From positions 45,484,194 to 45,548,193 of the forward strand of contig CP136069.1 in NCBI GenBank assembly GCA_032622095.1: a stretch of DNA of 64,000 bases. The letters are read 5' to 3'. Source of the DNA: Siphonodentalium dalli (taxonomy: Eukaryota > Mollusca > Scaphopoda > Gadilida > Siphonodentaliidae). Below the pieces are notes generated by a model. The model had not been told where the DNA came from, did not search any database, and worked only from the letters and a program-made list of their open reading frames with translations. The position numbers and the translations under genes were made by a program. This document shows positions 34,999 through 44,773 of this stretch, piece after piece (the stretch's first letter is position 1; every line of letters starts with the position of its first letter).

Positions 34999-35244
34999 GT
35001 TGAAGAGAATATTGTATCTATTATATATGATCATGCTTTTATATTGTGTATATATAGAAAATATGTGTATATAAGACTGTAGATATGTATATGTCCAATA
35101 GTGAGATTCGTGTGTAAAGTTTTGAACAAATTCAAATGGCAGAATACTATGATACAGTTAATTCATCGTTTGAGCTCATGAAGTTTTGTGCCAGACACGT
35201 GTATGTGTTACGTCGTCGTTTCAGTCTCAGGTCTTAAAATATGG

Positions 35245-35636
35245 TGCTGGACTAGCATCACTAATTTCACCCTCTGGGGACCTCATTCTGCTTAGACCTC
35301 ATCTTCTCTCCAAAGTTTCTTTATTATCAATTTTTGTTTAGTTTCTTTTGAAACTTCATTAGAAAGTTTATTTTCTTTTTTAGTTCAGTTTCTCTATTTC
35401 CCCAAATTGGCAGACGGCACATGGCAAAATCGAGGTGCCCAATGGGTGCACATCACCATCTTCACCATTTGGGAACCTAAAGCTGTGTCTAGGTCTCCCA
35501 TAGCAGATGAGGCCATGAAGAATGAGGTCCCCAGAGGATGAATTTGGTGATGCCAGCCCCATGTGTGGGGTAGCATCACTATATTCACCATCTGGGGACC
35601 TCATTCTGCAAATGTCCAGCACCCTATGTTGAAGCC
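35245..35636. mobile_element. Family C element
   Basis: GCATCACTAATTTCACCCTC near the start; GGTCCCCAGAGGATGAATTT and its complement later; ends ATGTCCAGCACCCTATGTTG. The internal GGCAGACGGCACATGGCAAA is shared with the copy at 38507. Confidence 0.65.
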
Positions 35637-35839
35637 TGTTCAGTCTTGTCTTGTAATCCCACTCATAAGCAGGCAACAGTCAACTGTTCTGAGTAGTATA
35701 CAATTTGTATCTGCATGTGATATAACCAGGTTCAGCCGCATGTACGTGTAACTTGTAACATGTGTTGCTATGGTATTGCTATGGATATACACTTGGTGGT
35801 AAAAGTCGTGTGATTTTACGGTTCCAAAGCTACATGTTT

Positions 35840-36062
35840 TGAGATATCGGTTATAAAAGTATACATTGGAACAGTCTATTATTCATTTGGAGGAGTGTTC
35901 AGGTAATAAAAGCAGACGACAGACAGAAAAACAGATAATACAACAGCAGAATGATTCATATTCATTGGTGGGAAATGTTCAGATAATAAGTTCAACAAAT
36001 GACCTATGAACATTTAGTAAGGGATCTACTCATCATTGAGTATTGAGTATGGAAGGTTTAAA
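35840..36062. mobile_element. Family D element, probable copy
   Basis: GGTTATAAAAGTATACATTG, TTGGAGGAGTGTTCAGG, GGGAAATGTTCAGATAATAA and GGAAGGTTTAA match the copies at 36877 and 37102. The stretch 36063-36560 after it holds no feature I can support. Confidence 0.5.
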
Positions 36063-36560
36063 AAGGAAATAGATTTGCAAAAGATTTTCATTGAACATAA
36101 ACTGACTCTGATGCAAGATTGTCCCAACTAAATCTGTTGTCATTGTTGCGAAAATCCGACGACAGCCAAGAAAATATTAGCGATTTAGCTGGCATATTTG
36201 TTTCCTATATGAGATTTGTAGGAAATCTGTGTATTCCCTAGCTATCTCACATCGTCTGGCCCGGCAATAACGGTCCCCAAACCTCCAATAAACCGACAAA
36301 AACAAGTGTCAATTTGATGGTCCATTATTGTCATATCCTCCTAGACAATGTTGCTGGAAGTCATTATGCTATTGAAGTGGATGGAGCAGATTCCGCCCTG
36401 GGGAAATCTAATTTGATTGAGGTTTAAGTCTGTTAGTGACAAGTATTGGTTCACTGAAGATGTCCTATATGATATAAGAGATGGTTAGGGTATGCGGTCA
36501 TAAGCTGATCTTCCATTAGAAGATTGCATAGCCTGTCCACCTCTTTCATTGGTTATAGTT

Positions 36561-36786
36561 TTAACCCTTCCATGACTGCAACTTCCATGACTGCGAAAAC
36601 CATGTGCCAATGCATTCTCTTATATATGCGAGTCTCCATATATAAGAGACTTACCTTCACCTTGTAAGCCAGTGAATTATCTTATAATTGCAAGGCTCCC
36701 TATGGGATACTTGCATATATAAGAAAATGCACTGGCATAAGGTCTTTAATGCTGCACCAGCGCAGCTCCCATCATGACAGGGTTAA
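36561..36786. mobile_element. Family B MITE, TTAA-flanked
   Basis: TTAACCCTTCCATGACTGC start, truncated hairpins with TTCTCTTATATATGCGAG, GCTCCCATCATGACAGGGTT end. Confidence 0.75.
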
Positions 36787-36876
36787 CCCTTGTATTATGA
36801 ACATTCGCCGATGGTTAGTTACTTGATTCCCATTGATGTGTTTGTTGTAATGTTCAGTTTATTAATAAGTTTATTA

Positions 36877-37103
36877 ACCCTTCTTTCTAAATGAGTTCTC
36901 CCTTCAGTTATAAAAATGTACATTGGAATGGTCTATTGTTCATCTGGAAGGGTTGTTCAGGAAATATAAGCAGACAAATGAGAGAGACGAACAGATAATA
37001 CACATGCCGAAAGATTTTGATTTGGTGGTTTGTTTAATTTTTATCTGAACATTTCCTAAGGGAACTACTCGTCAATGAGTATTATTTAGTGAAGAAAGGT
37101 TTA
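36877..37103. mobile_element. Family D element, copy in one orientation
   Basis: TTAACCCTTCTTTCTAAATG start and TTAGTGAAGAAAGGTTTAA end, with ACATTTCCTAAGGGAACTAC near its end. It abuts the next D copy. Confidence 0.6.
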
Positions 37104-37353
37104 ACACTTTCTATACTAATTACTCATTGACGAGTAGTTCCCTTAGGAAATGTTCAGATAATAAGTTCATAGGTCGTTTGTTGAACTTTCTATCCTGTTG
37201 AACATTCCAATAAATAGGGACTCCTTCTGCACTTAAATAATTTATTGTCTGCTTATTGATCCTGCCCGTGAACACCCCTCCAAATGAACAATTGACCGTT
37301 CTGATGTATGCGTCTATAACTGAGTGGGAGAATCCATTTGTTAAGAAAGGATT
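37102..37353. mobile_element. Family D element, adjacent copy in opposite orientation
   Basis: Starts with CTATACTAATTACTCATTGA and GTTCCCTTAGGAAATGTTCA, the complement of the end of the previous copy, and ends TTTGTTAAGAAAGGATTAA. Confidence 0.6.
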
Positions 37354-37622
37354 AACTGAATATCCCTACAACTGAGTCCAAACAGCAGCATATATAGAAG
37401 ATCTCATCCACAATCTGTTAAAATAGTCGAGCATGGTGAATATGACTGCAGGGTCTTCACAGTAAACTCACAACTGTTTGTCACAGTAGCAATGACACAG
37501 CAAAATTATAAAAAAACAAAACATGAGAGGTCCCCTCTCCATGTGGCTGAACCTGTCAGTTATTAGCTTTCATAAACAGATTAAAGGGACCCAAGGCCTT
37601 CGCAGTGGGTAAGTGTGCGAAT

Positions 37623-37818
37623 TACAGTAATGTCCTAAATAATCGACTCCTTAACCACAGCAGAATTATGGGTAATTTTTCAGGATTTAGTCGGAAATAT
37701 GGCTTGTTGCCATTCATCGGAAAGCTCTCACTGAGAGCTTTCCAATGAATGGCAACAAGCCAAAATTACCCATAATTCTGCTGTGGTTAAGGAGTTGATT
37801 ATTTTGGGCATTACTGTA
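37623..37818. mobile_element. Family A MITE, complete
   Basis: TACAGTAATGTCCTAAATAA start; centre GAAAGCTCTCACTGAGAGCT; end GGGCATTACTGTA. A short deletion removed part of the right arm after CAACAAGCC. Confidence 0.8.
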
Positions 37819-38222
37819 TAAAAGTCTGTAAAAAAAAACATCACCACTAAGAAAAACATGTAAAAATAGATAAATTGTCCTTATATAAATAGTTGATAGT
37901 TCGCCAATAAGGAAATTTCGCACATTGAAACAATAGTTATGAAAACAAAACTGTTACAGGGATTTGTAAACAACATCGTTAATCGTTTAGTAAGTTATAA
38001 TATTTTAATCTGAATATGATTTTCCGATTAGCTTTTAACGCTTTTACCTTTTCCGATGTTTACTGTAAAGTTCTAACTTTGGTATTTTATTGGACTAATT
38101 GGACTTTGATCGGTAATGTCATTGTAACTGTAATTTCTATAAGCAACTAGTGGGTTTGATATGAGAAATCTCGTTATTGGAGAGTTATTATTAATGAAAA
38201 TAAGAACGAACTCCTTCTATTT

Positions 38223-38439
38223 TACAGTAATGCCCTAAGTAATCGACTCCTTAAACACAGCAGAATTATGGGTAACTTTTCAGGATTTAGTCAGAAATAT
38301 GGCTTGTTGCCATTCATTGGAAAGCTCTCCCCGAGAGCTTTCCGATGAATGGCAACAAGCCATATTTCCGACTAAATCCTGAAAAGTTACCCATAATTCT
38401 GCTGTGTTTAAGGAGTCGATTACTTAGGGCATTACTGTA
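38223..38439. mobile_element. Family A MITE, best-preserved copy
   Basis: TACAGTAATGCCCTAAGTAA start; arms are complementary to the centre GAAAGCTCTCCCCGAGAGCT; GGGCATTACTGTA end, with TA at each border. A shared AAACACAGCAG change occurs in both arms (CTGCTGTGTTT on the right), showing that the arms have been kept identical. Minus- and plus-strand open frames here are simply the palindrome read both ways. Confidence 0.85.
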
Positions 38440-38506
38440 CATGCACTTGTTGATGATAGTTGTTTCACAGACTTTTCTAAAATTTATGATTTTTCCCATT
38501 TACATA

Positions 38507-38953
38507 GCATGTCTGTCATTTGCAGAATGAGGTCCCCAGAGGGTGAATTTAGTGACGCTATCCTGCATAGTGGGCTAGCATCACTAAATTCACCCTCTGG
38601 GGACCTAATTCTGGTTAGGCCTCATCTTCTCTGGAAAGTTTCTTTATTATCAAATTTCTATTGAAACTTCTTCACATAGATTCTATTTCTTTTTTAGTTA
38701 GTTTTTCTATATCCCCAAATTGGCAGACGACACATTGCATAATCGAGGTTCCCAATGGGTGTACATCACAATATTCACCATTTGGGAACTTCAAGCTGAG
38801 TCTATGTCTCCCATAGCTGATGAGGCCATGCATAATGAGGTTCCCAGAGGGTGAATTTAGTGATGCTAGCCGGCTATGCAGGATAACGTCACTAAATTCA
38901 CCCTCTGGGGACATCATTCTGCAAATGGCGGGCACACTAAAGTCAGGCTTGTT
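38507..38953. mobile_element. Family C foldback element, near full length
   Basis: CATGTCTGTCATTTGCAGAA start; two palindromic arm pairs; CGGGCACACTAAAGTCAGGC end. Confidence 0.7.
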
Positions 38954-39104
38954 TACCTTCTGCGAATGCCTTATGTACTTTTAAGTATTTATGTATATTT
39001 TAGTAAGTTAACTGCTCTTAAATATTTCGGGCACTAGGAATGAATAGCTTATCATTTCAATGTATTTTCTATGTTCTGAATTCAACCTTACTACCAGCTC
39101 ACAC

Positions 39105-39305
39105 AATGAGAAACTATTCATACAATCATTGTATATATTTGTAGTTGTGTTTCTGTGTATATGAACATGGAATATCTGTGTATATATACACAGAGAGTAT
39201 ACACATATACATGGAATATCTGTGTATATGTACATGGCATACATGTACATGGAATGTCTTGTATACATGGAATGTATTTGTCCATGGAAGTTCTGTGTAT
39301 ATGAT
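39105..39305. repeat. Low-complexity GTATATG/ACATGGAAT tract
   Basis: Irregular repeats of ACATGGAATATCTGTGTATA and ATACACATATACATGG. The ORFs read through it on both strands (His/Tyr/Ile-rich) are artefacts. Confidence 0.6.
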
Positions 39306-39419
39306 TTACAATTGTTTGAGCCTCAACATTTGAGGGAATATTTTCAGAATAAAAATTTTCAAATCAATTATTAATTTCATTTATCTTGTCCAATAATTGT
39401 ACACATACTTTCAAAGAGA

Positions 39420-39660
39420 AAGGGGGGGTATACTGGATTGGTAATCCATCTGTCCAGCCGTGTGTGGGGAATATGATCAATATCTCTCAGCAATGGGTTA
39501 TTTGAACTCAATGGTGAGGAGGTTTGCAATCATGAATAGGAATTATTTCAAAAGAGGCTCCAATGTTTGTATTTTCCATCCTAGAGTTACCCTTCTTTGT
39601 TTACCTTCTTTATCTGTCCATGCAGGTATCTCACTGCCGGACAAGCTGCGGAATCTTGCC
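39420..39660. repeat. Short copy of the GGGGGGGTATACTGG-headed element
   Basis: GGGGGGGTATACTGGATTGG head followed by ATCTGTCCAGCC and CCATCCTAGAGTTACCCTTC, matching landmarks of family F at 2465-3345. Confidence 0.45.
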
Positions 39661-39734
39661 TTGAGTTTGGAAATATAAGAGAGCTGTCTCACTACTGGTT
39701 AATATTTTTCCACTTCTGGCACATGCTATTATAA

Positions 39735-40200
39735 TATGTTAAAGATGCATAATCCGAATTAACTCTCGCAAATTACTATTTCCTTGGCTTCAGGGGGTAA
39801 AAAATATTTGATTAGAGTCGAGGAACCCACCCATCAAAGCTCAGAGTGATCAGATATCGATGTTTTAAATCTATTATTTTTCACCACCGATAATTTTAAG
39901 TGGCCCAGTAAACAGTCGATGAGAAGAGGGTCTCTGACCAAATTGCGGATGAAGATGGATAACTCTAAAATCAAGTGGCTTTTATTTTTGTGTCAGATAT
40001 TTGACAAACCGGCAAATTTTTTTTTAACAAAATGTTGATAAATAACAGGTTTTGGGCAATTTTATACGATAGTTGACTGTGGTTAGCATTATTTTTGGAC
40101 AAATACTCGATTCTAACAACTGAAGCGGCATTTAAAAAAAATTTGTTGCTGTTGAAATCTGATGATATGGGGACCATCGAATCGGATTGAGTACCTTTAA
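39735..40200. repeat. Family L-type repeat
   Basis: AGTCGAGGAACCCACCCATC and CAAAGCTCAGAGTGATCAG match the arm at 33738. The end GGGGACCATCGAATCGGATT reappears inverted at 43393-43425 (AATCCGAGTCGATGATCCCC). Confidence 0.45.
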
Positions 40201-40280
40201 AGTTGATGGGTGAAGTTATAATTTTTTCAATCTATACCTGTCCATTATTCACACCTGATTATTTGTGGAAGTTTGAGATA

Positions 40281-40633
40281 TTAAAGGGGTACTGTACACT
40301 AAATCTGACCATTTATGGGACCATCATCTTTTATACTCAACAGAATATATGCAACAAATGCATGCAATTGAGCCATGGATTAGTTCAAAATACATGCATG
40401 TGCTCTACGAACGATGCACAAACATGGTAATTATAATGAAAATGAATTTATGACTCCAGTCATAAAATAATTTTCATTATAATTATCACATTGTTTGTGT
40501 TGTTTATACAATAAATGAGTGTATTTTGCACTAAACCATGTCTCAAATTCATTCATTTGTTGCATATATTCTGTTGAGTATAAAAGGAGATGGTCCCAAA
40601 AATGGCTGGATTTAGTGTACAGTACCCTTTTAA
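40281..40633. mobile_element. Foldback element of 353 bp with TTAA flanks
   Basis: TTAAAGGGGTACTGTACACT start and AGTGTACAGTACCCTTTTAA end. The arms pair over most of their length, for example CAGAATATATGCAACAAATG with CATTTGTTGCATATATTCTG, and AATTATAATGAAAAT with its complement at the centre. A TTAA target fits piggyBac-type mobility, but the ends differ from families B and B'. Confidence 0.75.
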
Positions 40634-40860
40634 TTACCAAATTATTTTAATTACCTGATGTGTTGGTTCAATATATGTTGTTGCCATGAAAATATTAGCT
40701 CACTCAAGACAAAGTTAAAATCTGGTGTCGGTCACAGTTGATACCAGGACGATTGAGTCTTATATTTGGTGTGAAGGGTGCTTGAGAGATTGAAATTCAG
40801 ATTTGATTAAATGAGGTCATTGAGTAAAAAAAAAAGGTGCAACTGGGAAATGGCCCACAC

Positions 40861-40885
40861 CCCCCCCCCCCCCCCCCCCCCCCCC
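40861..40885. repeat. Poly-C tract, ~25 bases
   Basis: Uninterrupted C run. Length in assemblies is unreliable. Comparable G or C runs occur at 22381, 23066, 44527, 57018, 62108 and 62900-62980. Confidence 0.8.
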
Positions 40886-40959
40886 AGTTTGAATATTGGC
40901 CAGTATGAAGGGCATGTGGAAATATTCACATACATCGGATGTTTCCATTTCTTCTATGT

Positions 40960-41331
40960 CCAAATTAAATTTGCCTAGAGGTTTCAAATTGGCCACTTCT
41001 CCGTTGGTTATATGGGAGAAATGGACTATTAACAGGGAGAAGTTACAGCTGTTTTGAGATGGGCCATGTCTGAAGTTAAATTTACACCCTAGCATTACCC
41101 TTCTATGATCAGAAGTATTATGCAACATAAGAGCCCATTTTTAAAACGATTATAGTGAGTAAAAAACACCATTATATTTAGTAAATATACTTTATATATT
41201 CTGTTGAGACATATGCATGCTGGTATATGTCGGAGAGCAAGACGTCACTTCTCCCTGGGGCAAGAATAAGAAGTGGCACATTTTAGGGAGAAGATGTCTC
41301 CCAAGTCGCCCTCTAGGCTGGTCCCATGCAG
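40960..41331. mobile_element. Family K element, copy 2
   Basis: CCACTTCTCCGTTGG, GGGAGAAATGGACTATTAAC and the end CAAGTCGCCCTCTAGGCTGG then TCCC, the reverse complement of the start of the copy at 25444. Confidence 0.55.
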
Positions 41332-42120
41332 TGTCCAATTATTCTCCTTGTGGCGTTTCTCAATGCTGAAAATCTATTTGATAACGCAAAATATGTCGGA
41401 ATTGCAGGTGTGACAATTTCTCATAAGCTCTGTTGTACGTTGTCTGATTTGCGACAAGTTCAATTAACTTTTTTCGAAATATTATCTCGAGATCTCGACA
41501 TACACGTAACAAGCATATATATACAACTGATAAACATGCCATAATGTATTTGGTCAAGATGTGTAGAATAGAATACACCCAAGATGTTCCCTCGGAAGTC
41601 ACTGCCACCAGTCATGCAAAGTGGGAACTAGACAGGTTGATGTCATTTCTCATAGCCAATTTTCCCAGCTTAAGCTCAAATGACGAACAACGCTCTCCCC
41701 AGGCGATCAAGGCTACAGCACTGTGTATTTCATATCATTTGAGCTGTTTGAATATTAAGATCCTTGAAGTCATTCACGTGGCGCACGAATTGAGTTTCAT
41801 CAATCGCCCACTGCATGAGTGCGACGCGAGCGAATCGCACGATCGCCATCACGGGGCTGCTGAATTAGTTTGATATTGCTACTCGGAAGTGATATTCGCG
41901 TGCTTCGAATGTAACTGCGCGGGTGATTTCGTCATGTTTTGCAATCACAGAAAATGACAAAGGCACAAGAATGAGAGAGCAATATAGTAAATGCGATTAA
42001 AGCTAGTAAACAAACATGACTGTGATAGATATATGTGTGACGAAAACGACATAGTTCTAGTCATACAAGCCCAGTTTACACAACATTCCTCTCGCGAATG
42101 GCGAGTTAATCAATGTGAAG
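41332..42120. other. Stretch with one ORF of unknown value, no gene called
   Basis: An open frame of 109 codons (41544-41873, +) includes SEVTATSHAKWELDRLMSFL but has no homology I recognise. The 3' part (41800-41935) is CpG-rich for this window (GCGACGCGAGCGAATCGCAC). It could be a promoter-like patch or an old repeat. Confidence 0.25.
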
Positions 42121-43110
42121 CCGCCATGCACTGACAGCCAATACAAGAAAACCATAATCAGAAATGGTAACGCCCTCAAGATTATATTATTACGCATAAA
42201 TATAAATTATAAAAAAAAATGTTAAATATATTGGTTACATGAATTCAGAATTCCATTAAAACAACTAATCCTTCAAATTATTACAAAAAAATAAGGCTTA
42301 TTACTGCAGGTTTCTAATTCACCACACCAGAAGTCTCTAAATGCGGATCAAAAATTGGAGTCATTCTGTTCCCGCCATAAAATCTTCAACAGTGGTCCAG
42401 CTATTGTTGATATCTAAAGATTGAAATCAATTAATGCGGTCATAATAGTTACATACTGCAACTATCAATCCAGCGAATATGATATGATTGATAGAACAAA
42501 CCACTATTATGATGATCGTGTCGTTATTTGTTTAAAATACGTATCAATTGATATATACGCACCCATTCCCTCATTAAAATCAACATATTTCGACCATTTT
42601 AGGGGATCTCCGCGAATTCCCGGACCTAGGCAAATAGACTTCCGTGAATAGGGACCTACTGCGAATTGTCGCAACAGGCTATCAGTTGGTTGAATACTAT
42701 TTCCCTTTTTACTAAAGTAAATATCGAATGACGATACATATATTTGTAAACAAGCATTGCAAATAATGTTATTGGGACGAAAAGTCGCAAGACTTGTTCT
42801 GTATTATGATGATGATGATGATATGATTGATAGATCAAACCACTATTATGATGATCGTGTCTTATTTGTTTAAAATGCGTATCAATTGACATATACGCAC
42901 CCGTTCCCTCGTTAAAATCAACATATTTTAGGGGAACTCCGCGAATTCGGGGAACTCCGCGAATTCGGGGACCTCCGCAAATAGGGACCTACTGCGAATT
43001 GTCAAAACCGGAAAAAACGATTATCTATTTATAAAACGTCCACAGACACACAGCGATATAAAATTTGCCCACCAGTATACACCCGATGGGCGTTAATAAA
43101 TGCCGAAAAT
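42121..43110 (-). repeat. Family M compound repeat, copy near 42 kb
   Basis: Two blocks. Block Y (42140-42476) contains CAGAAATGGTAACGCCCTCA, CTGCAGGTTTCTAATTCACC and GCGGATCAAAAATTGGAG. Block X occurs twice (42477-42676 partial, 42714-43110 fuller) with ATTGATAGA...CAAACCACTATTATGATGAT, CGTATCAATTGA, GGGACCTACTGCGAATTGTC and CACCCGATGGGCGTTAATAA. The same blocks occur on the other strand at 60800-61780, with block order exchanged. Confidence 0.75.
42950..43002. repeat. Short tandem GGGGAACTCCGCGAATTC-type units
   Basis: Consecutive units GGAACTCCGCGAATTCGG, twice, then GGACCTCCGCAAATAGG. The counterpart at 61463-61525 has GCGGAGGTC units. Confidence 0.6.
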
Positions 43111-43269
43111 GAAAGACACATCAGATTGCTCACCATTTGCAGCAAAATCCTGACTAAATAAACGTTGGAAATTAAAAAAAAAGATTCTAATTAATCAATT
43201 CTATATATAAATTCTAACCTTCAAGTTTACGACCACAAACATCAATGTGTTGATACTGTACTTGTTTCT

Positions 43270-43290
43270 TCTTCTTCTTCTTCTTCTTCC
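43270..43290. repeat. TTC/GAA trinucleotide microsatellite
   Basis: About seven perfect TTC repeats. Confidence 0.8.
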
Positions 43291-43458
43291 GATTACAGTC
43301 CACCATCAACAGGCTGATGACTGTCACTAAATTTATTTTAGCAACGGCTGGCGATAATTTCTCTTCATGATTAGAAATTGTAATGATATAATTAAAGGTA
43401 CTCAATCCGAGTCGATGATCCCCGGGGAGAAGGGGACTATCGTTTTAAACCAGATGAA

Positions 43459-43668
43459 TTGGACTTAAGTCCAAATAGCGAATTGGACTTAAGTCCAAAT
43501 CAATTCACTAATTGGACTTAAGTCCAAATCATTTGGACTTAAGTCCAATTATTTGGACTTAAGTCGAAATAATTGGACTTAAGTCCAAATGATTTGGACT
43601 TAAGTCGAATTGTTGAATTGATTTGGAATTATTTGGACTTAAGTCCAAATATTTGGACTTAAGTCTAA
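43459..43668. repeat. Array of nine TTGGACTTAAGTCCAA palindromes
   Basis: Starts at 43459, 43483, 43512, 43533, 43553, 43573, 43594, 43633 and 43653. Six copies are exact 16 bp palindromes; those at 43553, 43594 and 43653 have one changed base in the right half (GTCGAA, GTCGAA, GTCTAA). Most spacings are 20-21 bases, about two helical turns. Function is unknown. Confidence 0.9.
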
Positions 43669-43933
43669 ATAAATCAAAAATGTGAAAACGGCTTGCCATA
43701 AAGAGACGGATTCTTATGTTTTATTGTGTTTTTAAACTCTGAGGTGGCGAAATCTCGGTTTGTTTACATTACGAACATTTGAGTCCATAATCGGAATCCG
43801 AATCTGGATTACCACGAGATTACGATTACGGTCTGATCGTTTACTGATTCTGGTCTGTTCGTTTACCGAACCATGTCGTACGGGGACTAATCTGTAATCT
43901 GAATCAGATTCTGAATCCGGATTCTCACGAAAT

Positions 43934-44008
43934 AATGACTCAGGCTATATGTAGTACTGTTTGTCCGATCATCATGAAATATTCATTTATGTTAATATTG
44001 ACATTCTA
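43934..44008. repeat. Solitary family E unit remnant
   Basis: GTACTGTTTGTCCGATCATC, ATGAAATATTCAT and ATGTTAATATTGACATTCTA match the 160 bp unit of the array at 3550-6852, in the same orientation. Confidence 0.55.
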
Positions 44009-44176
44009 AGGTGTTTTAAGCCAAACTCATTGCAAAAACAGTCAAAAAGACTTGCAGGAAGAAAAAATTGAGTTGCGGAAAAAAATGTTTGTTGTTCCCA
44101 TCGACCACCCACCCACCCCGGCATACGTGCCCGGAAAAATATCTCCCCCTGCATTTCCCTGAACTTAGTTTACAGG

Positions 44177-44410
44177 AAATGTTGTTCAATTTCCATTACT
44201 TCAGAGACAAGAAGTCAGAAGACTCGTTTGTCAAACTGTCGTGGTTTATTGAGATTAAAGAGTTGTGTGCGTCATTAATTTCTGTCCAGACAGTCACATA
44301 CACCTATACAACTCAGAATCAATATTATAGAACTAGGAGTATAGACATGAAGACAACGGCTTCTTCTCTACGACCGACTGTGAAAAAGACGATAACACAG
44401 AGTAGCCCTT
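44177..44410 (+). CDS. Candidate penultimate exon of an unrecognised gene
   Basis: The frame is open from an acceptor-like TTAGTTTACAG (44166-44176) to a GTAAGT donor at 44411. It encodes EMLFNFHYFRDKKSEDSFVK, LSWFIEIKELCASLISVQTV and a Ser/Thr/Lys-rich end (RPTVKKTITQSSP) plus one base. It joins in phase with the candidate exon at 44605. The frame stays open further upstream (to at least 44068), so the exon start is uncertain. I recognise no domain. Support is limited to splice signals, phase and a polyadenylation signal after the next exon. Confidence 0.35.
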
Positions 44411-44604
44411 GTAAGTTATAAATTATGGTTATTTCATGGCAATGTTTATCAATAAATATATAGATATTGAATGAGTTTTGATCAGCCTTAAATCTCTTTC
44501 ACTTAATCCAGTTTTTTTTTTTACAAAGTTCAGGGGGGGGGGTGTTTATTTGTTTATTTGGCTCCAAAGAGTGATACTTATATACTATATAACTGTCATT
44601 GCAG

Positions 44605-44735
44605 GTATGGCTATAAGGTGTTCTGATATGATGGTTGGTGGCACCTTTTTGGGAACAACAGTGAAGAAGTCATTAATTAGTAACTGGACTATTTATGTAA
44701 AAATTAAACACAATGTTGGCTTATTGGCACTATAA
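44605..44735 (+). CDS. Candidate terminal exon of an unrecognised gene
   Basis: The acceptor is CATTGCAG ending at 44604. Two bases complete a Cys codon with the previous candidate exon, and then MAIRCSDMMVGGTFLGTTVK and KSLISNWTIYVKIKHNVGLL lead to TAA at 44733-44735. AATAAA follows at 44768-44773, 33 bases later, as expected for a terminal exon. The intron (44411-44604) contains a G run. No family is recognised. Confidence 0.35.
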
Positions 44736-44767
44736 ATATTACCTCACAATATCTGTGCATACTGTAG

Positions 44768-44773
44768 AATAAA
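44768..44773 (+). terminator. Candidate polyadenylation signal AATAAA
   Basis: Exact hexamer 33 bases after the stop codon of the candidate exon at 44605-44735. Confidence 0.4.

Noticed and set aside
38314-38530. Matching plus- and minus-strand frames (FRLNPEKLPIILL and GNFSGFSRKYGLLPFIG)
   Set aside because: They are the two strands of the family A palindrome. The same peptides appear at every A copy, including truncated ones.
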